DNA of 53,416 nt from Exiguobacterium profundum (lineage in GTDB: Bacteria > Bacillota > Bacilli > Exiguobacteriales > Exiguobacteriaceae): positions 516,606 through 570,021 of the forward strand of contig NZ_MRSV01000001.1 in assembly GCF_001909285.1 (NCBI RefSeq), given 5' to 3'. The translations under genes were made by a program, and so were the position numbers. Under the pieces are notes generated by a model. That model saw nothing but the letters and a program-made list of their open reading frames with translations, ran no database searches and was not told where the DNA came from. Each line of letters opens with the position of its first letter. The stretch's first letter is position 1. Positions 53,242 through 53,416 of the stretch are shown here, piece after piece.

Positions 53242-53306
53242 AATAAACGTCGCTGATATTGTTCACGAAACAAACTTCAGGAAGCGAAAAAAATAATAAA
53301 AAGTGG

Positions 53307-53335
53307 TTGACTTTAATAAGTCAAATCGCTATTAT
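53307..53335 (+). promoter_or_regulatory. rRNA operon promoter P2
   Basis: TTGACT (53307-53312), 17 bases, TATTAT (53330-53335). TTGACTT (53307-53313) and AAGTCAA (53318-53324) form a perfect inverted repeat over the -35 and spacer. P1 and P2 are 94 bases apart, as in B. subtilis rrn operons. Confidence 0.85.
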
Positions 53336-53362
53336 TAAAAAGTCGCTAACACGACAACGATT

Positions 53363-53378
53363 GGTCTTTGAAAACTGA
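53363..53378 (+). promoter_or_regulatory. rrn leader boxA-like antitermination element
   Basis: GGTCTTTGAAAACTGA resembles the conserved TCTTTGAAAAC block of Bacillales rRNA leaders and spacers, which overlaps boxA for NusB-S10 antitermination. The window ends 38 bases later, before the 16S rRNA starts. Confidence 0.7.
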
Positions 53379-53416
53379 ACGATGAGGCAAAAAAAGTTTT
53401 ACAATTTTTGAATGAA

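Overview
This window looks like a Bacillales chromosome of about 48% GC, with every supported gene on the + strand. Gene order and protein sequences follow Bacillus subtilis from the ctsR operon through rpoBC, str, S10-spc-alpha and rplM-rpsI to kbaA. I think an Exiguobacterium-like organism is most likely, but that is inference and no database was searched. The window starts with the last bases of a 5S rRNA and ends in the tandem promoters and leader of another rRNA operon, so the block lies between two rrn operons.

Layout: (1) 1-4621, ctsR-mcsA-mcsB-clpC protein quality control behind a CtsR operator. (2) 4638-14050, radA, yacL, ispD-ispF, gltX, a cysteine T-box, cysE-cysS-mrnC-rlmB-rae1. 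(3) 14142-18510, sigH, rpmG-secE-nusG, rplK-rplA, an L10-type leader, rplJ-rplL. (4) 18538-26498, a small methyltransferase, then rpoB-rpoC. (5) 26507-31277, a structured leader, rpsL-rpsG-fusA-tuf. (6) 31328-31837, a lone nucleotidyltransferase-like gene. (7) 31896-46998, two promoters and a leader, then S10-spc-alpha from rpsJ to rplQ, including secY, adk, map, infA and rpoA. (8) 47068-50283, the ECF transporter module ecfA1-ecfA2-ecfT and truA. (9) 50280-51334, rplM-rpsI behind an L13-type leader. (10) 51380-53165, salA and kbaA. (11) 53213-53416, rrn P1, P2 and leader.

The genes form the core of gene expression: RNA polymerase alpha, beta and beta', about thirty ribosomal proteins, elongation and initiation factors, aminoacyl-tRNA synthetases, rRNA/tRNA modification and the Sec channel. 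Isoprenoid, cysteine and vitamin-uptake functions and stress proteolysis are attached to this core. I see no mobile element, CRISPR array, prophage or clearly new multigene system. The unusual features are small: a hairpin and 11-codon ORF before tuf, inverted repeats on the S10, rpsL and rplK promoters, a 16-bp palindrome before fusA, a folded rpsL leader where B. subtilis has an L7Ae-family gene, absence of disA, a zinc-free 89-residue S14 in the spc operon, and an orphan nucleotidyltransferase between tuf and rpsJ.
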